This document shows positions 36,853 through 44,646 of a stretch of DNA of 64,000 nt, piece after piece; the stretch's first letter is position 1; each line of letters opens with the position of its first letter. Under the pieces are notes generated by a model, which saw only the letters and a program-made list of their open reading frames with translations, did no database searches and was not told the origin of the DNA. The translations under genes were made by a program, and so were the position numbers. The stretch is from Collinsella aerofaciens (GTDB lineage Bacteria; Actinomycetota; Coriobacteriia; Coriobacteriales; Coriobacteriaceae), in assembly GCF_015546965.1 (NCBI RefSeq), contig NZ_JADMUF010000001.1, forward strand, positions 62,001 to 126,000, read 5' to 3'.

Positions 36853-39345
36853 ATGACCGCAACCGCCAGTCGAACCACCAACCGCAGACCCGAGCTTTTA
36901 GCGCCCGCCGGAGGGCCCGAGCCCTTTGCCGCCGCACTCGCCGCGGGGGCAGACGCCATCTATTGCGGCATGGGCAGCTTCAACGCCCGCCGCAAGGCCA
37001 CCAACTTTACCGACGAGGCCTTTGAGCAGGCCTGCCGCGCCGCGCATCTAGCCGGGTCGCGCGTCTACGTCACGGTCAACATCGTCATCAAGCAGTCCGA
37101 GATGGGCGATGCGCTGCAACTCATCCACCGCTGCTCCACGCTGGGCGCCGATGCCTTCATCATCCAGGACTGGGGCCTGTTCTTTGAGGTCAAGCGCACC
37201 ATGCCCGGCATCGAGACGCACATCTCGACCCAGGCGAACATCCATGATGACCGCGGAACGCTTTGGTGCCGCGAGCAGGGCGCCGACCGCGTGACTCTCT
37301 CGCGCGAGCTCTCCATCGACGAGATCGCCGCCATCCACGACGCCGCGCCCGATGTGGACCTTGAGGTCTTTAGCCACGGTGCCATCTGCTTTTGCTACTC
37401 GGGTCTGTGCCTGCTGTCGAGCTTTGCCATGGCTGGCCGCTCGGCCAACCGCGGCATGTGCGCCCAGCCCTGCCGCCTACCCTACGAGCTAATTGACGAG
37501 AACGGCCGCTCGCTCTCCCCTGCCGGTCGCGAGCGCGCGCTGTGCCCGCGCGACACCAACACGTCGCAGCTTGTTCGCCGTCTGTATGACGCCGGCGCCG
37601 CATCGCTCAAGCTCGAGGGCCGCATGAAGGCCCCCGATTACGTGTATTCCATCGTCGACGTGTACCGTCATCAGATTGATGACATGCTTGCCGATGTTTC
37701 GACCTCTAAGGATGAGGATGCCGCCCGCCAACGTCAGCTCAAGCGCTGCTTTAACCGCGACTTTACGCACGCCTATCAGGACGGCACCTCGGGCGACGAG
37801 ATGATGAGCTACGAGCGTTCCAACAACCGCGGCCAGATTGTGGGCACGGTGCTGGGCAGCCGCCTGGCCAACCGCGACGTGCGAGGGCTCAAGCCTGACG
37901 ACCGCCGTCGCCGCGCCGCCATCGCCCGCATTGAGTTGTTTGAGCCCGTTGGCAAGGGCGACCTGCTGGAGCTTCGCCATGACGATGAGTTCGACCAGTT
38001 CCTGACCACCATCGCCGCCGATGATGCCGCTGCCGGCGATGTTATCGAGTGTCGCGTGCCCCGTAGCATGCCCGAGGGCTGCCGCGTGCGCGTGATTCGA
38101 AGCCAGCGCGCCATTGACGCCGCCGGCGCCGCGCTCAAGCGCGATGTGCTGCGCCGCCGAGCTGTAGACGTGTCCGTTGTGGCGCGTCTGGGCGAGCCGT
38201 TTACCGTGACGCTCACCTGCTGCGACGACCCTTCGCTTACGGCCACGGCCACGGGCTTCACCGTCGAGGCCGCCAAGACCCGCGCCGTCGAGGCATCCGA
38301 TCTGGTGGAGCACGTCGGGCGTATGGGCTCCTCTCCCTTTGAAGCTGCGAGCTTTGAGGTGACCCTCGACGAGGGTTGCGGCATGGGCTTCTCCGCCGTG
38401 CACAAGGTGCGCGCCGCCGCTTGCAAGGCGCTGGAAGAGGCCATTCTGGCGCCGTACGAGGAGCGCGCGAAAACGCTCGAGATTCCGGTGCTCGACAAAT
38501 GTACGCGCCCCATGCCCGAGCACTACCGCGATGAGCCGCAGATCTGCGCCACCGTCACCTCGCTCGAGGCCGCCGAGGCCGCTCGCGCGGAGGGCGCAAC
38601 GCGCATCTACATGACCACCGACGCGCTCGATGCGGCCGAGCTCTCCCCCGCCGATGCATTTGAGCAGGGTATCGTGCCCGTACTCGACGAGGTCTGCCGC
38701 GCCGTCGACCACGAGCGCGTCGATCCCTGGGTTGTTGCCGGTGCCACGGTCGCTATTGGCAACATCTCTGAGCTTGCCCTGGCCGCCCAGGTTGGCGCCA
38801 CGGCCGAGATTCGCTCTTGCCTGCCGGTTCACAACGCACCCTGCATGGAGGCGCTTGCCGAGCGCGGAGCCGGTGCGTTTTGGCTCTCGCCCGAAATCAC
38901 GCTCGACGAGATTGTCTCGCTCGGCGCCGCCGCGCCCGCGGCTCTGGGCATCACCGTCTTTGGCCGCCCGCGCGTCATGACAAGCGAGCATTGCATTCTG
39001 CAGGTTGCCAACGGCTGCATCCACGATTGCGCCAACTGCCGTCTGCGTGCCCGCAAGCTCTCGCTCAAGAATATCGACGGAAAGGTCATGCCGGTGCGTA
39101 CCGACATTCACGGCCGCTCTCGCCTGTACGATGCTTACCCCATCGACCTCACGCCGCATGTTCCTCAGCTGCTCGATGCCGGCGTGCGTCGTCTCATGGT
39201 CGACGGAACCCTGCTCGAGGCCGATGAGATTGGCCGTGCCGCCGCTCGCGTCCGTCGTGCCGTCGAAGCAGCGCAGGCCGGTCGCAAGCCCGCCGCCCGC
39301 CTGCGCGGCGCCACCTCGGGCTGCATGTTTGTGGGAATTAGCTAA
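36853..39345 (+). CDS. peptidase U32 family protein
   Basis: Member of the U32 'collagenase-like' family, which now includes RlhA-type proteins that hydroxylate 23S rRNA as well as proteases. The protein has 830 residues, the long form. The N-terminus LLAPAGGPEPFAAALAAGAD and the U32 signature EVFSHGAICFCYSGLCLLSS, followed by NRGMCAQPCR, are intact. Additional cysteines (CIHDCANCRLRA) near the C-terminus could hold an Fe-S cluster. The RluA-type pseudouridine synthase follows after 15 bases, so an RNA-modification role is at least as likely as proteolysis. Confidence 0.88.
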   Translation: MTATASRTTNRRPELLAPAGGPEPFAAALAAGADAIYCGMGSFNARRKATNFTDEAFEQACRAAHLAGSRVYVTVNIVIKQSEMGDALQLIHRCSTLGADAFIIQDWGLFFEVKRTMPGIETHISTQANIHDDRGTLWCREQGADRVTLSRELSIDEIAAIHDAAPDVDLEVFSHGAICFCYSGLCLLSSFAMAGRSANRGMCAQPCRLPYELIDENGRSLSPAGRERALCPRDTNTSQLVRRLYDAGAASLKLEGRMKAPDYVYSIVDVYRHQIDDMLADVSTSKDEDAARQRQLKRCFNRDFTHAYQDGTSGDEMMSYERSNNRGQIVGTVLGSRLANRDVRGLKPDDRRRRAAIARIELFEPVGKGDLLELRHDDEFDQFLTTIAADDAAAGDVIECRVPRSMPEGCRVRVIRSQRAIDAAGAALKRDVLRRRAVDVSVVARLGEPFTVTLTCCDDPSLTATATGFTVEAAKTRAVEASDLVEHVGRMGSSPFEAASFEVTLDEGCGMGFSAVHKVRAAACKALEEAILAPYEERAKTLEIPVLDKCTRPMPEHYRDEPQICATVTSLEAAEAARAEGATRIYMTTDALDAAELSPADAFEQGIVPVLDEVCRAVDHERVDPWVVAGATVAIGNISELALAAQVGATAEIRSCLPVHNAPCMEALAERGAGAFWLSPEITLDEIVSLGAAAPAALGITVFGRPRVMTSEHCILQVANGCIHDCANCRLRARKLSLKNIDGKVMPVRTDIHGRSRLYDAYPIDLTPHVPQLLDAGVRRLMVDGTLLEADEIGRAAARVRRAVEAAQAGRKPAARLRGATSGCMFVGIS

Positions 39346-39360
39346 CCGAAAGGCTTACAC

Positions 39361-40020
39361 GTGAACGAAGAACCTCAAGTCCTTTACTGCGACGCCTGGC
39401 TCATGGCCATCGACAAGCCCGCCGGCATGATCGTCCACGGTGACGGCACCGGCGAGCGCACACTTACCGACTACGCCAGCGACCTGCTGCTGGCGATGGG
39501 CGACGGCTTTGCCGCGACCGACATGCAGCCGCTCAATCGCCTGGACCGTGACACCACCGGCGTGGTGTTGTTCTCGCTCGACAAGCAGACGCAGCCCGCC
39601 TTTGACCAGATGGTGAACGACCACGCCTTCGAAAAGCACTATCTGGCGCTGGCCGAGGGCAAGATCGACTGGAACGAGAAGCTCATCGACAAGCCCATCG
39701 CCCGCGACCGTCACGACAGCCGCAAGATGCGCGTCGGTGCCAGCGGCAAGCCTTCTCAAACGCGCGTCAAGGTGCTCAAGCGTCTTAAGAGCCGTCGAGG
39801 CCTGCCCACGCGTTCGTATATCGATGTTGAGCTACTCACCGGCCGCAAACACCAAATCCGTGTGCACCTGGCCAGCGAGCATCACCCCCTGGTTGGCGAT
39901 GACCTATACGGCACGCCGCGCCCTTGTGGCCTGATGCTCCACGCCCACAGTGTGTCCTTTACGCATCCCATAACCGGCGAGCACATCCACATCGAAGCCC
40001 CCTGCCCCTGGGAGCCCTAA
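39361..40020 (+). CDS. RluA-family pseudouridine synthase
   Basis: Isomerises uridine to pseudouridine in rRNA or tRNA. The protein has 219 residues from a GTG, with GAAAGG 8 bases upstream. The catalytic aspartate is D62 in LNRLDRDTTGVVLFS. The second family motif, LLTGRKHQIRVHLAS, is present. There is no S4 domain, so it is a minimal RluA/RluC-type catalytic domain. It is cotranscribed with the U32 gene. The target nucleotide cannot be told from sequence. Confidence 0.9.
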   Translation: MNEEPQVLYCDAWLMAIDKPAGMIVHGDGTGERTLTDYASDLLLAMGDGFAATDMQPLNRLDRDTTGVVLFSLDKQTQPAFDQMVNDHAFEKHYLALAEGKIDWNEKLIDKPIARDRHDSRKMRVGASGKPSQTRVKVLKRLKSRRGLPTRSYIDVELLTGRKHQIRVHLASEHHPLVGDDLYGTPRPCGLMLHAHSVSFTHPITGEHIHIEAPCPWEP

Positions 40021-40021
40021 A

Positions 40022-40058
40022 CCACCACAACGGGGACAGGCACCTTTGTGGTGGTTTA
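40022..40058. repeat. REP-like palindrome with GGGGACAGGCACCTTTGT, copy a
   Basis: The arms ACCACCACAA and TTGTGGTGGT flank CGGGGACAGGCACC-type sequence directly after the RluA gene. A second copy lies at 40391-40427. Confidence 0.6.
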
Positions 40059-40089
40059 GGCCGCGATGGTTCTACCGTGTCGCAAAAGA

Positions 40090-40306
40090 TCTCAATCTGT
40101 AACAGTTAAAACCCATTTCCCGGTCTATCTGTTACAGATCGAGACATTCGAATCTCCCCTCAAGAGAAAATCTCGATCTGTAACAGTAACTCGGCAAAAT
40201 CGGTCCCAGATGTTACAGATTGAGACAAAGGGACGGCTCGGTTCGGAATTATCTCGATCTGTAACATCTAGCCCACTTTTAACGGTCCAGTTGTTACAGA
40301 TTTAGA
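40090..40306. repeat. three 55-bp inverted repeats with exact 81-bp period
   Basis: The left arm TCTC[A/G]ATCTGTAACA and right arm TGTTACAGAT[C/T][G/T]AGA occur at 40090-40144, 40171-40225 and 40252-40306. Loops (23-25 bases) and linkers (26 bases each) differ in sequence, while the period is constant. No cas genes or leader are present. Confidence 0.85.
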
Positions 40307-40322
40307 CAAACCGGTAGACAAC

Positions 40323-40359
40323 AAAAGCGGCAACGCCCGGGATGGACGTTGCCGCTTTT
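40323..40359. terminator. bidirectional terminator
   Basis: A 13-bp perfect stem, AAAAGCGGCAACG with CGTTGCCGCTTTT, around an 11-base loop. It lies between the converging RluA and DeoR genes and has A- and T-tracts on both sides. Confidence 0.8.
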
Positions 40360-40390
40360 CTATTGAGAAAACTACTCGGTTTTCGTTACT

Positions 40391-40427
40391 AACCACCACA
40401 ATGGGGACAGGCACCTTTGTAGTGGTT
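40391..40427. repeat. REP-like palindrome with GGGGACAGGCACCTTTGT, copy b
   Basis: Near-identical to the copy at 40022-40058, with two base differences (A-T-GGGG start and GTAGTGG end). It lies 18 bases beyond the DeoR stop. Confidence 0.6.
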
Positions 40428-40444
40428 TTGGCCTTGCCTCATCG

Positions 40445-41191
40445 CTAGACCGTGATGACGTTGTCCATCGTCTGGTACTTGGCGGGCACCTCGCCCGCGG
40501 TAATAATCGTTGCGTCGCGGAAGTCCGCGAACTTGACGGGCGCCACCATGCCAAATTTACTGGCGTCCGAGATTACGAAGCGCTTGGCCGTATGGCGCAT
40601 CGAGATGCGCTTAACCTGCGCCTCCTCGATATCGGGCGCCGTGAAGCCCTGCTCGGCGGCAATGCCGTTAGAACCCCAAAAACCACAGTTGAAGTTGTAG
40701 CGGTCCAGGGTCGCCAGGGCATCGGGGCCAACGAGCGCCTCGGTCTCGGGCTTGAGCTCACCGCCCAGCACCACGGTGCGCATACCGCGCAGGGCGAGAT
40801 GCTGAGCATGAAGCACGGAGTCGGTCACATAGGTGACGCCCTCAAGGAGTGGAAGATGCTCAATGAGCCTGAGCGTCGTCGAGCCCGAATCGATATACAC
40901 AAAGCTCTCGGGCTCCACCAGCGCCGCCGCACGGGCGCAGATACGCTCCTTGTCGTCGTTATGGAGGTCGCTGCGCTCATTAAGCGTTAGGTCGCGCGTC
41001 ACGTGCGCGCGCTCAAGACTGGTCGCCCCACCGTGGACCTTGGCGATGCGATGCGCTCGGTCGAGCGTCTGCAGGTCGCGCCGAATGGTAGACGCCGTCA
41101 CGCCCAGGGCTTCGGCAAGCTCCGGCACGGTAACCGAGCCGGCCTGCTGCACCATCGACACGATCGCGTTGAGCCTATCTTCCGCAAGCAT
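40445..41191 (-). CDS. DeoR/GlpR-family transcriptional regulator
   Basis: Sugar-phosphate-responsive repressor type. The protein has 248 residues. The N-terminal winged helix contains VTVPELAEALGVTASTIRRD and ends in the family mark KVHGGA. The C-terminal sensor domain shows IDSGSTTLRLIEHLP and GSNGIAAEQGFTAP. Its Shine-Dalgarno (GAGGAGGAG) is built from the last Glu codons of the upstream oxidoreductase gene. The two are therefore coupled, and this protein probably controls that operon. Confidence 0.9.
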   Translation of the reverse strand: MLAEDRLNAIVSMVQQAGSVTVPELAEALGVTASTIRRDLQTLDRAHRIAKVHGGATSLERAHVTRDLTLNERSDLHNDDKERICARAAALVEPESFVYIDSGSTTLRLIEHLPLLEGVTYVTDSVLHAQHLALRGMRTVVLGGELKPETEALVGPDALATLDRYNFNCGFWGSNGIAAEQGFTAPDIEEAQVKRISMRHTAKRFVISDASKFGMVAPVKFADFRDATIITAGEVPAKYQTMDNVITV

Positions 41192-41194
41192 CGC

Positions 41195-42274
41195 TTACTC
41201 CTCCTCGGGGTACACGACTCCCCAGTCGGCGCGGAGCTTGGTCATAAGTTCCATAACATCAGAAGCATAATCCAGCAGCTCGCGCTTGGTGTCGTCGCCG
41301 GCAACGGCTTTCTCCAGGTCGGCCATCTCGTAGCACAGTGCGTAGGCCTCGGTGCCAGCGTGGACCTCCTCGCGGTGGCCATCCGCAGTCCACGCGATGG
41401 TCGCGTGGTCGGCACGCGGATACTCGTTGACCTCGATATAGCACTTATCGAAGCTAATGACCGAGCGCTTGGGTTGCTTGGAGTGGAGCGTAAGGCTCAC
41501 AACACCCAGCTGCTGCTCTGCATTACGGCAGACGATGCCGCCCGCAACGTCAACGCCGGTCTCGCAGGTGTTGCCCAGCGAAATGACCTCAGTGGGCTGG
41601 CTTGCCATAAAGAAGCGCATGACGGACAGGGCATAGACGCCAATGTCGAGCATGGCACCACCAGCAAGGTTACGATTGTAGAAGCGGTTGGTCAGGTCGC
41701 CGTACTCCTTGTAGCTGCCAAAGTTGAGCTGAGCGAGGTTCATGCGGCCAAACTCGCCGGCATCCATGCGGCGGCGCAGCTCCTGATACAAGGGCATGTG
41801 GAGCACCGTAGTAGCGTCCATGAGGACCACGTTGTGCTCGTCGGCGATGACACGCGCCTCGTCGAGCTCAGCGGAATTGAGGGTAATGGCCTTCTCGCAG
41901 AGCACGTGCTTACCAGCTGCCAGAGCAGCTCGCAGGTAGGTGATATGCGTGTTGTGCGGGGTGGTGATATAGATCGCGTCGATGTTCGGATCGGCATAGA
42001 GGTCCTCGACCGTTTCATAGACCTTCTCGATGCCATACTGCTCAGCAAAAGCCTGAGCCTTGGACAGCGTACGGTTGGCGACGCCCGAAAGCTTGCGGCC
42101 GGCAAGAGCGAGAGACTGGGCCATCTGGTTGGCGATAACGCCGCAACCGATCACGGCCCAACGGAGCTCGGGAGCCGTAAAGATGTCGTTAGGGAACGGC
42201 TTGTCCTGAACCGAAGCGAACGCAGCCTTTGCGGCCGCCGCAGCATCGAGCGGAGCCTGTTTGGAATCTGCCAT
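41195..42274 (-). CDS. Gfo/Idh/MocA-family NAD(P)-dependent oxidoreductase
   Basis: Dehydrogenase acting on a sugar, inositol or related polyol. The protein has 359 residues from the ATG at 42274; GGAGG lies 5 bases upstream, which decides this start over earlier in-frame ATGs. The Rossmann motif is RWAVIGCGVIANQMA. The second domain carries the catalytic lysine in GKHVLCEKAITLN, and LAGGAMLDIGVYALS. The N-terminal Ala-rich stretch of ~35 residues before the Rossmann fold is longer than usual. The substrate is unknown. Confidence 0.88.
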   Translation of the reverse strand: MADSKQAPLDAAAAAKAAFASVQDKPFPNDIFTAPELRWAVIGCGVIANQMAQSLALAGRKLSGVANRTLSKAQAFAEQYGIEKVYETVEDLYADPNIDAIYITTPHNTHITYLRAALAAGKHVLCEKAITLNSAELDEARVIADEHNVVLMDATTVLHMPLYQELRRRMDAGEFGRMNLAQLNFGSYKEYGDLTNRFYNRNLAGGAMLDIGVYALSVMRFFMASQPTEVISLGNTCETGVDVAGGIVCRNAEQQLGVVSLTLHSKQPKRSVISFDKCYIEVNEYPRADHATIAWTADGHREEVHAGTEAYALCYEMADLEKAVAGDDTKRELLDYASDVMELMTKLRADWGVVYPEEE

Positions 42275-42340
42275 GAGTGCCTCCTGTGTCATGGAACGTC
42301 TTTCATTTCTGACGGCTCTATATTCGCACAAATACGCGTG

Positions 42341-42453
42341 TATGTGCGTACTTCTGCGCGTATTACCGCCAAACGGTCATTATTCAACCGTAAACGGCGC
42401 ATTTCTGCGCACGTTCACGCAATCCTGCGCACTCAAGTACGCAGAATTGCGCA
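42341..42453. promoter_or_regulatory. cluster of TTCTGCGCA-type sites upstream of the Gfo/DeoR operon
   Basis: TTCTGCGCG is at 42352, TTCTGCGCA at 42403, TCCTGCGCA at 42423, an inverted TACGCAGAA at 42438 and TTGCGCA at 42447, with TGTGCGTAC just before. The spacing is irregular. This is the type of multi-site operator expected for the adjacent DeoR regulator. Confidence 0.5.
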
Positions 42454-42520
42454 CCAAGTGATCCCCAGAAGAAAACGAACGTAACGAATCATCTGACCAC
42501 AAAGGACTGTCCCAAACTGC

Positions 42521-42576
42521 CGGCAGGAAAGGAACGTCCCCGGATGCCGGCACATGGGGACGTTCCTTTCCTGCCG
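42521..42576. repeat. 21-bp perfect hairpin
   Basis: The arms (left 42521-42541, starting CGGCAGGAAAGG; right 42556-42576) are perfectly complementary around a 14-base loop. It has no T-run. It looks like a REP-like or mobile palindrome rather than a terminator. Confidence 0.7.
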
Positions 42577-42616
42577 CATTCATCCAATCGCCGCGCATTA
42601 CCACAGACCTCACCTA

Positions 42617-42682
42617 AGTTGCGGGGAAATAGGGATTGTTTGGCCCCCTAGAGCCCCTCATCAGTCCCCATTTCACCGCAAC
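42617..42682. repeat. 66-bp inverted repeat at the right edge of the accessory segment
   Basis: The left arm starts AGTTGCGGGGAAATAGGGA and the right arm ends TTTCACCGCAAC. It is the same family as 7266-7331. Beyond it are a perfect 16-bp palindrome AAACGACTAGTCGTTT and several TGTCCCCAA-type short repeats. Confidence 0.7.
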
Positions 42683-42784
42683 ATGGCTGAAGACTGTCCC
42701 AAACGACTAGTCGTTTAAGAACGTCCCCAACGACTGCCAATCAACGGCCACTCATTTAAGTCTGTCCCCAATGAGTAGGTATAG

Positions 42785-42818
42785 AAAAAGGCCCGGGTGC
42801 CGTGGCGTCCGGGCCTTT
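42785..42818 (-). terminator. terminator after rplX
   Basis: A 10-bp perfect stem, AAAGGCCCGG with CCGGGCCTTT, is followed on the minus strand by TTTTTC. It ends the S10 half of the split operon. Confidence 0.85.
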
Positions 42819-42844
42819 GCTAGCAACTTGATGTTGCGGGCAGC

Positions 42845-43150
42845 TTAGAACTTGTGGCCGCACTTCTTGCAGACGCGCAGCTTGTTCTTGCCGTCCTTCT
42901 CGTGACCGACGCGGGTAACCTTACCGCACTCGGGGCAGACGAGATTGACGTTGGAGGCGTCGATGGGAGCCTCCTGCGAAACGATGCCGCCCTGCCGGTT
43001 GGCAGCGTTGGGCTTGACGGCCTTCTTGACGACCGAAACGCCCTCGACAACGACCTTGTTCTCGGCGGGGAGAGCACGCAGGATAACGCCCTGCTTGCCG
43101 CGATCCTTACCAGAGAGAACCTGGACCTTATCGCCCTTCTTGATATACAT
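42845..43150 (-). CDS. rplX: 50S ribosomal protein L24
   Basis: Assembly-initiating large-subunit protein, 101 residues. The KOW motif is at the N-terminus ([20 protein letters not shown]). The C-terminal part is a zinc ribbon ([12 protein letters not shown] through CKKCGHKF), so this is the C+ form. It is the last gene of this half-operon; rplE, which normally follows, is 35.8 kb away. Confidence 0.97.
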   Translation of the reverse strand: MYIKKGDKVQVLSGKDRGKQGVILRALPAENKVVVEGVSVVKKAVKPNAANRQGGIVSQEAPIDASNVNLVCPECGKVTRVGHEKDGKNKLRVCKKCGHKF

Positions 43151-43163
43151 ATATCTCCCCTAA

Positions 43164-43532
43164 CTACAGGGTCTCGGGAGCGAGCGAGACGATCTTCATG
43201 TACTTCTTGTCACGAAGCTCGCGAGCGACAGGCCCGAAGATACGGGTGCCGACGGGCGAACCATCGTTGTTGATGACAACGCAGGCGTTCTCATCAAAGC
43301 GAATGTAGGAGCCATCCTTGCGGCGGATCTCCTTAACGGTGCGAACGACGACGCAACGGACAACGTCCTTCTTCTTGACGTTGGCGCCAGGGGTAGCCTC
43401 CTGGACAGCACCGATGAACACATCGCCGATGCCTGCATAACGACGCTTGGAACCGCCAAGCACCTTGATGCAGCGAATCTTGCGAGCGCCGGAGTTGTCG
43501 GCGACGTTCAGCATGGTTTGCATCTGAATCAT
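43164..43532 (-). CDS. rplN: 50S ribosomal protein L14
   Basis: Large-subunit protein at the intersubunit face, 122 residues. It shows [20 protein letters not shown] at the N-terminus and the L14 signature [20 protein letters not shown]. The C-terminal KIVSLAPE is standard. A 118-base structured spacer separates it from rpsQ, while rplX follows after 13 bases. Confidence 0.97.
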   Translation of the reverse strand: MIQMQTMLNVADNSGARKIRCIKVLGGSKRRYAGIGDVFIGAVQEATPGANVKKKDVVRCVVVRTVKEIRRKDGSYIRFDENACVVINNDGSPVGTRIFGPVARELRDKKYMKIVSLAPETL

Positions 43533-43557
43533 GGTAGATGTTCCTCCGAACTAAGAA

Positions 43558-43623
43558 CCGAAGAGAGGTGCGCAGCCTTTAAGCGGCTCGTGGTATGCAA
43601 ACCAGGCATACGCACATCTTCGG
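43558..43623 (-). promoter_or_regulatory. nested hairpin in the rpsQ-rplN spacer
   Basis: The outer arms CCGAAGA and TCTTCGG with inner GTGCG/CGCAC enclose a second perfect hairpin, GTATGC-AAACCAG-GCATAC. It fills most of an unusually long gap inside the operon. There is no U-tract, so mRNA processing or translational control of rplN is more likely than termination. Confidence 0.5.
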
Positions 43624-43650
43624 AAACGTACAAGTCGTAAGAGCGACAGC

Positions 43651-43911
43651 TTATTTAGCGCGCTCGACGACCTCGATGAGGCGCCAACGCTTCATCTTGG
43701 ACATAGGACGGTTCTCCATAACGCGGACGGTGTCGCCCACGCCAGCCGTGCACTCCTCGTCGTGAGCGTGCAGCTTCTTGGAGCTGGTCATCATCTTGCC
43801 GTACTTGGGGTGACGCTTGCGCTCGGTGATGGTGACGACGATGGTCTTAGCACCGGAGACGGAGGTAACGACACCCGTACGGACCTTACGCGAGTTACGC
43901 GAATCAGTCAT
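43651..43911 (-). CDS. rpsQ: 30S ribosomal protein S17
   Basis: 16S rRNA-binding OB-fold protein, 86 residues. It contains RTGVVTSVSGAKTIVVTI, RHPKYGKMMTSSKKLHAHDE and the signature GDTVRVMENRPMSKMKRWRL. It lies 16 bases after rpmC, in normal order. Confidence 0.97.
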   Translation of the reverse strand: MTDSRNSRKVRTGVVTSVSGAKTIVVTITERKRHPKYGKMMTSSKKLHAHDEECTAGVGDTVRVMENRPMSKMKRWRLIEVVERAK

Positions 43912-43927
43912 GTTCTCTCCTTAGGTC

Positions 43928-44143
43928 CTACTCGGCGACAGCGGACTTCTCCGCTGCGATCTCGCGGGCGCGCTGCTCCGTGAGGACACGAGCGATGTCC
44001 TTCTTCACGGTGTTGACGCGAGCGGTGTTGTCCAGCTGGCTGGTGGCCATCTGGAAACGAAGGTTAAAGAGCTCGGCGCGCATTTCCTTCAGCTTCTCAA
44101 CGAGCTGAGCGTCCGAGAGCTCACGAATCTCTGCGGGCTTCAT
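43928..44143 (-). CDS. rpmC: 50S ribosomal protein L29
   Basis: Protein at the exit of the nascent-chain tunnel, 71 residues, mostly helical. It contains ELRDAQLVEKL-type sequence (ELSDAQLVEKLKEMRAELFN) and the mark NTARVNTVKKDIARVLTE. Its start shares one base with the rplP stop, indicating coupling. Confidence 0.96.
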   Translation of the reverse strand: MKPAEIRELSDAQLVEKLKEMRAELFNLRFQMATSQLDNTARVNTVKKDIARVLTEQRAREIAAEKSAVAE

Positions 44144-44646
44144 TAGTTCTCCTCCTTGGCGGCGGCGGCGTCCTCAGCAGCCCACTTGGCCTCGAGAGCG
44201 GCCTCCTCAGCCATCTCCTTCTCGATGCGCTGCTCAGCGTTCTTAGCAGCAACAATCTTGGTCTTGATGGGAAGCTTGTGCTGTGCAAGACGCAGAGCCT
44301 CGCGAGCGACCTCCTCAGGCACGCCCTTGACCTCGAACATGATGCGGCCGGGCTTGACGACGGCCACCCACTCCTCGGGGTTACCCTTACCAGAACCCAT
44401 GCGAGTCTCGGCAGGCTTCTTGGTGATGGGCTTATCGGGGAAGATCGTGATGTAGACACGACCGCCACGCTTCATGTAGCGGGTCATTGCAATACGAGCG
44501 GCCTCGATCTGACGGTTGGTGATCCAATGGGCCTCGAGAGCCTGGATACCAAACTCGCCGAAATGCAGCTCGGTATTACCCTTGGCCTGGCCCTTCATGG
44601 AGCCACGCTGCACCTTGCGGTGAAGAATACGCTTAGGGGCAAGCAC
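44143..44646 (-). CDS. rplP: 50S ribosomal protein L16
   Basis: Large-subunit protein next to the A-site tRNA, 167 residues. The core ends near residue 145, and the last ~25 residues are an Ala/Glu-rich extension ([17 protein letters not shown]) beyond the common 136-145-residue length. It shows the N-terminal [17 protein letters not shown] and [20 protein letters not shown]. It overlaps its neighbours by one base on each side. Confidence 0.97.
   Translation of the reverse strand: MLAPKRILHRKVQRGSMKGQAKGNTELHFGEFGIQALEAHWITNRQIEAARIAMTRYMKRGGRVYITIFPDKPITKKPAETRMGSGKGNPEEWVAVVKPGRIMFEVKGVPEEVAREALRLAQHKLPIKTKIVAAKNAEQRIEKEMAEEAALEAKWAAEDAAAAKEEN

Noticed and set aside
40090-40306. CRISPR array
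   Set aside because: Repeats alternate in orientation, are only ~15 bases, differ slightly, and there is no leader or cas gene.
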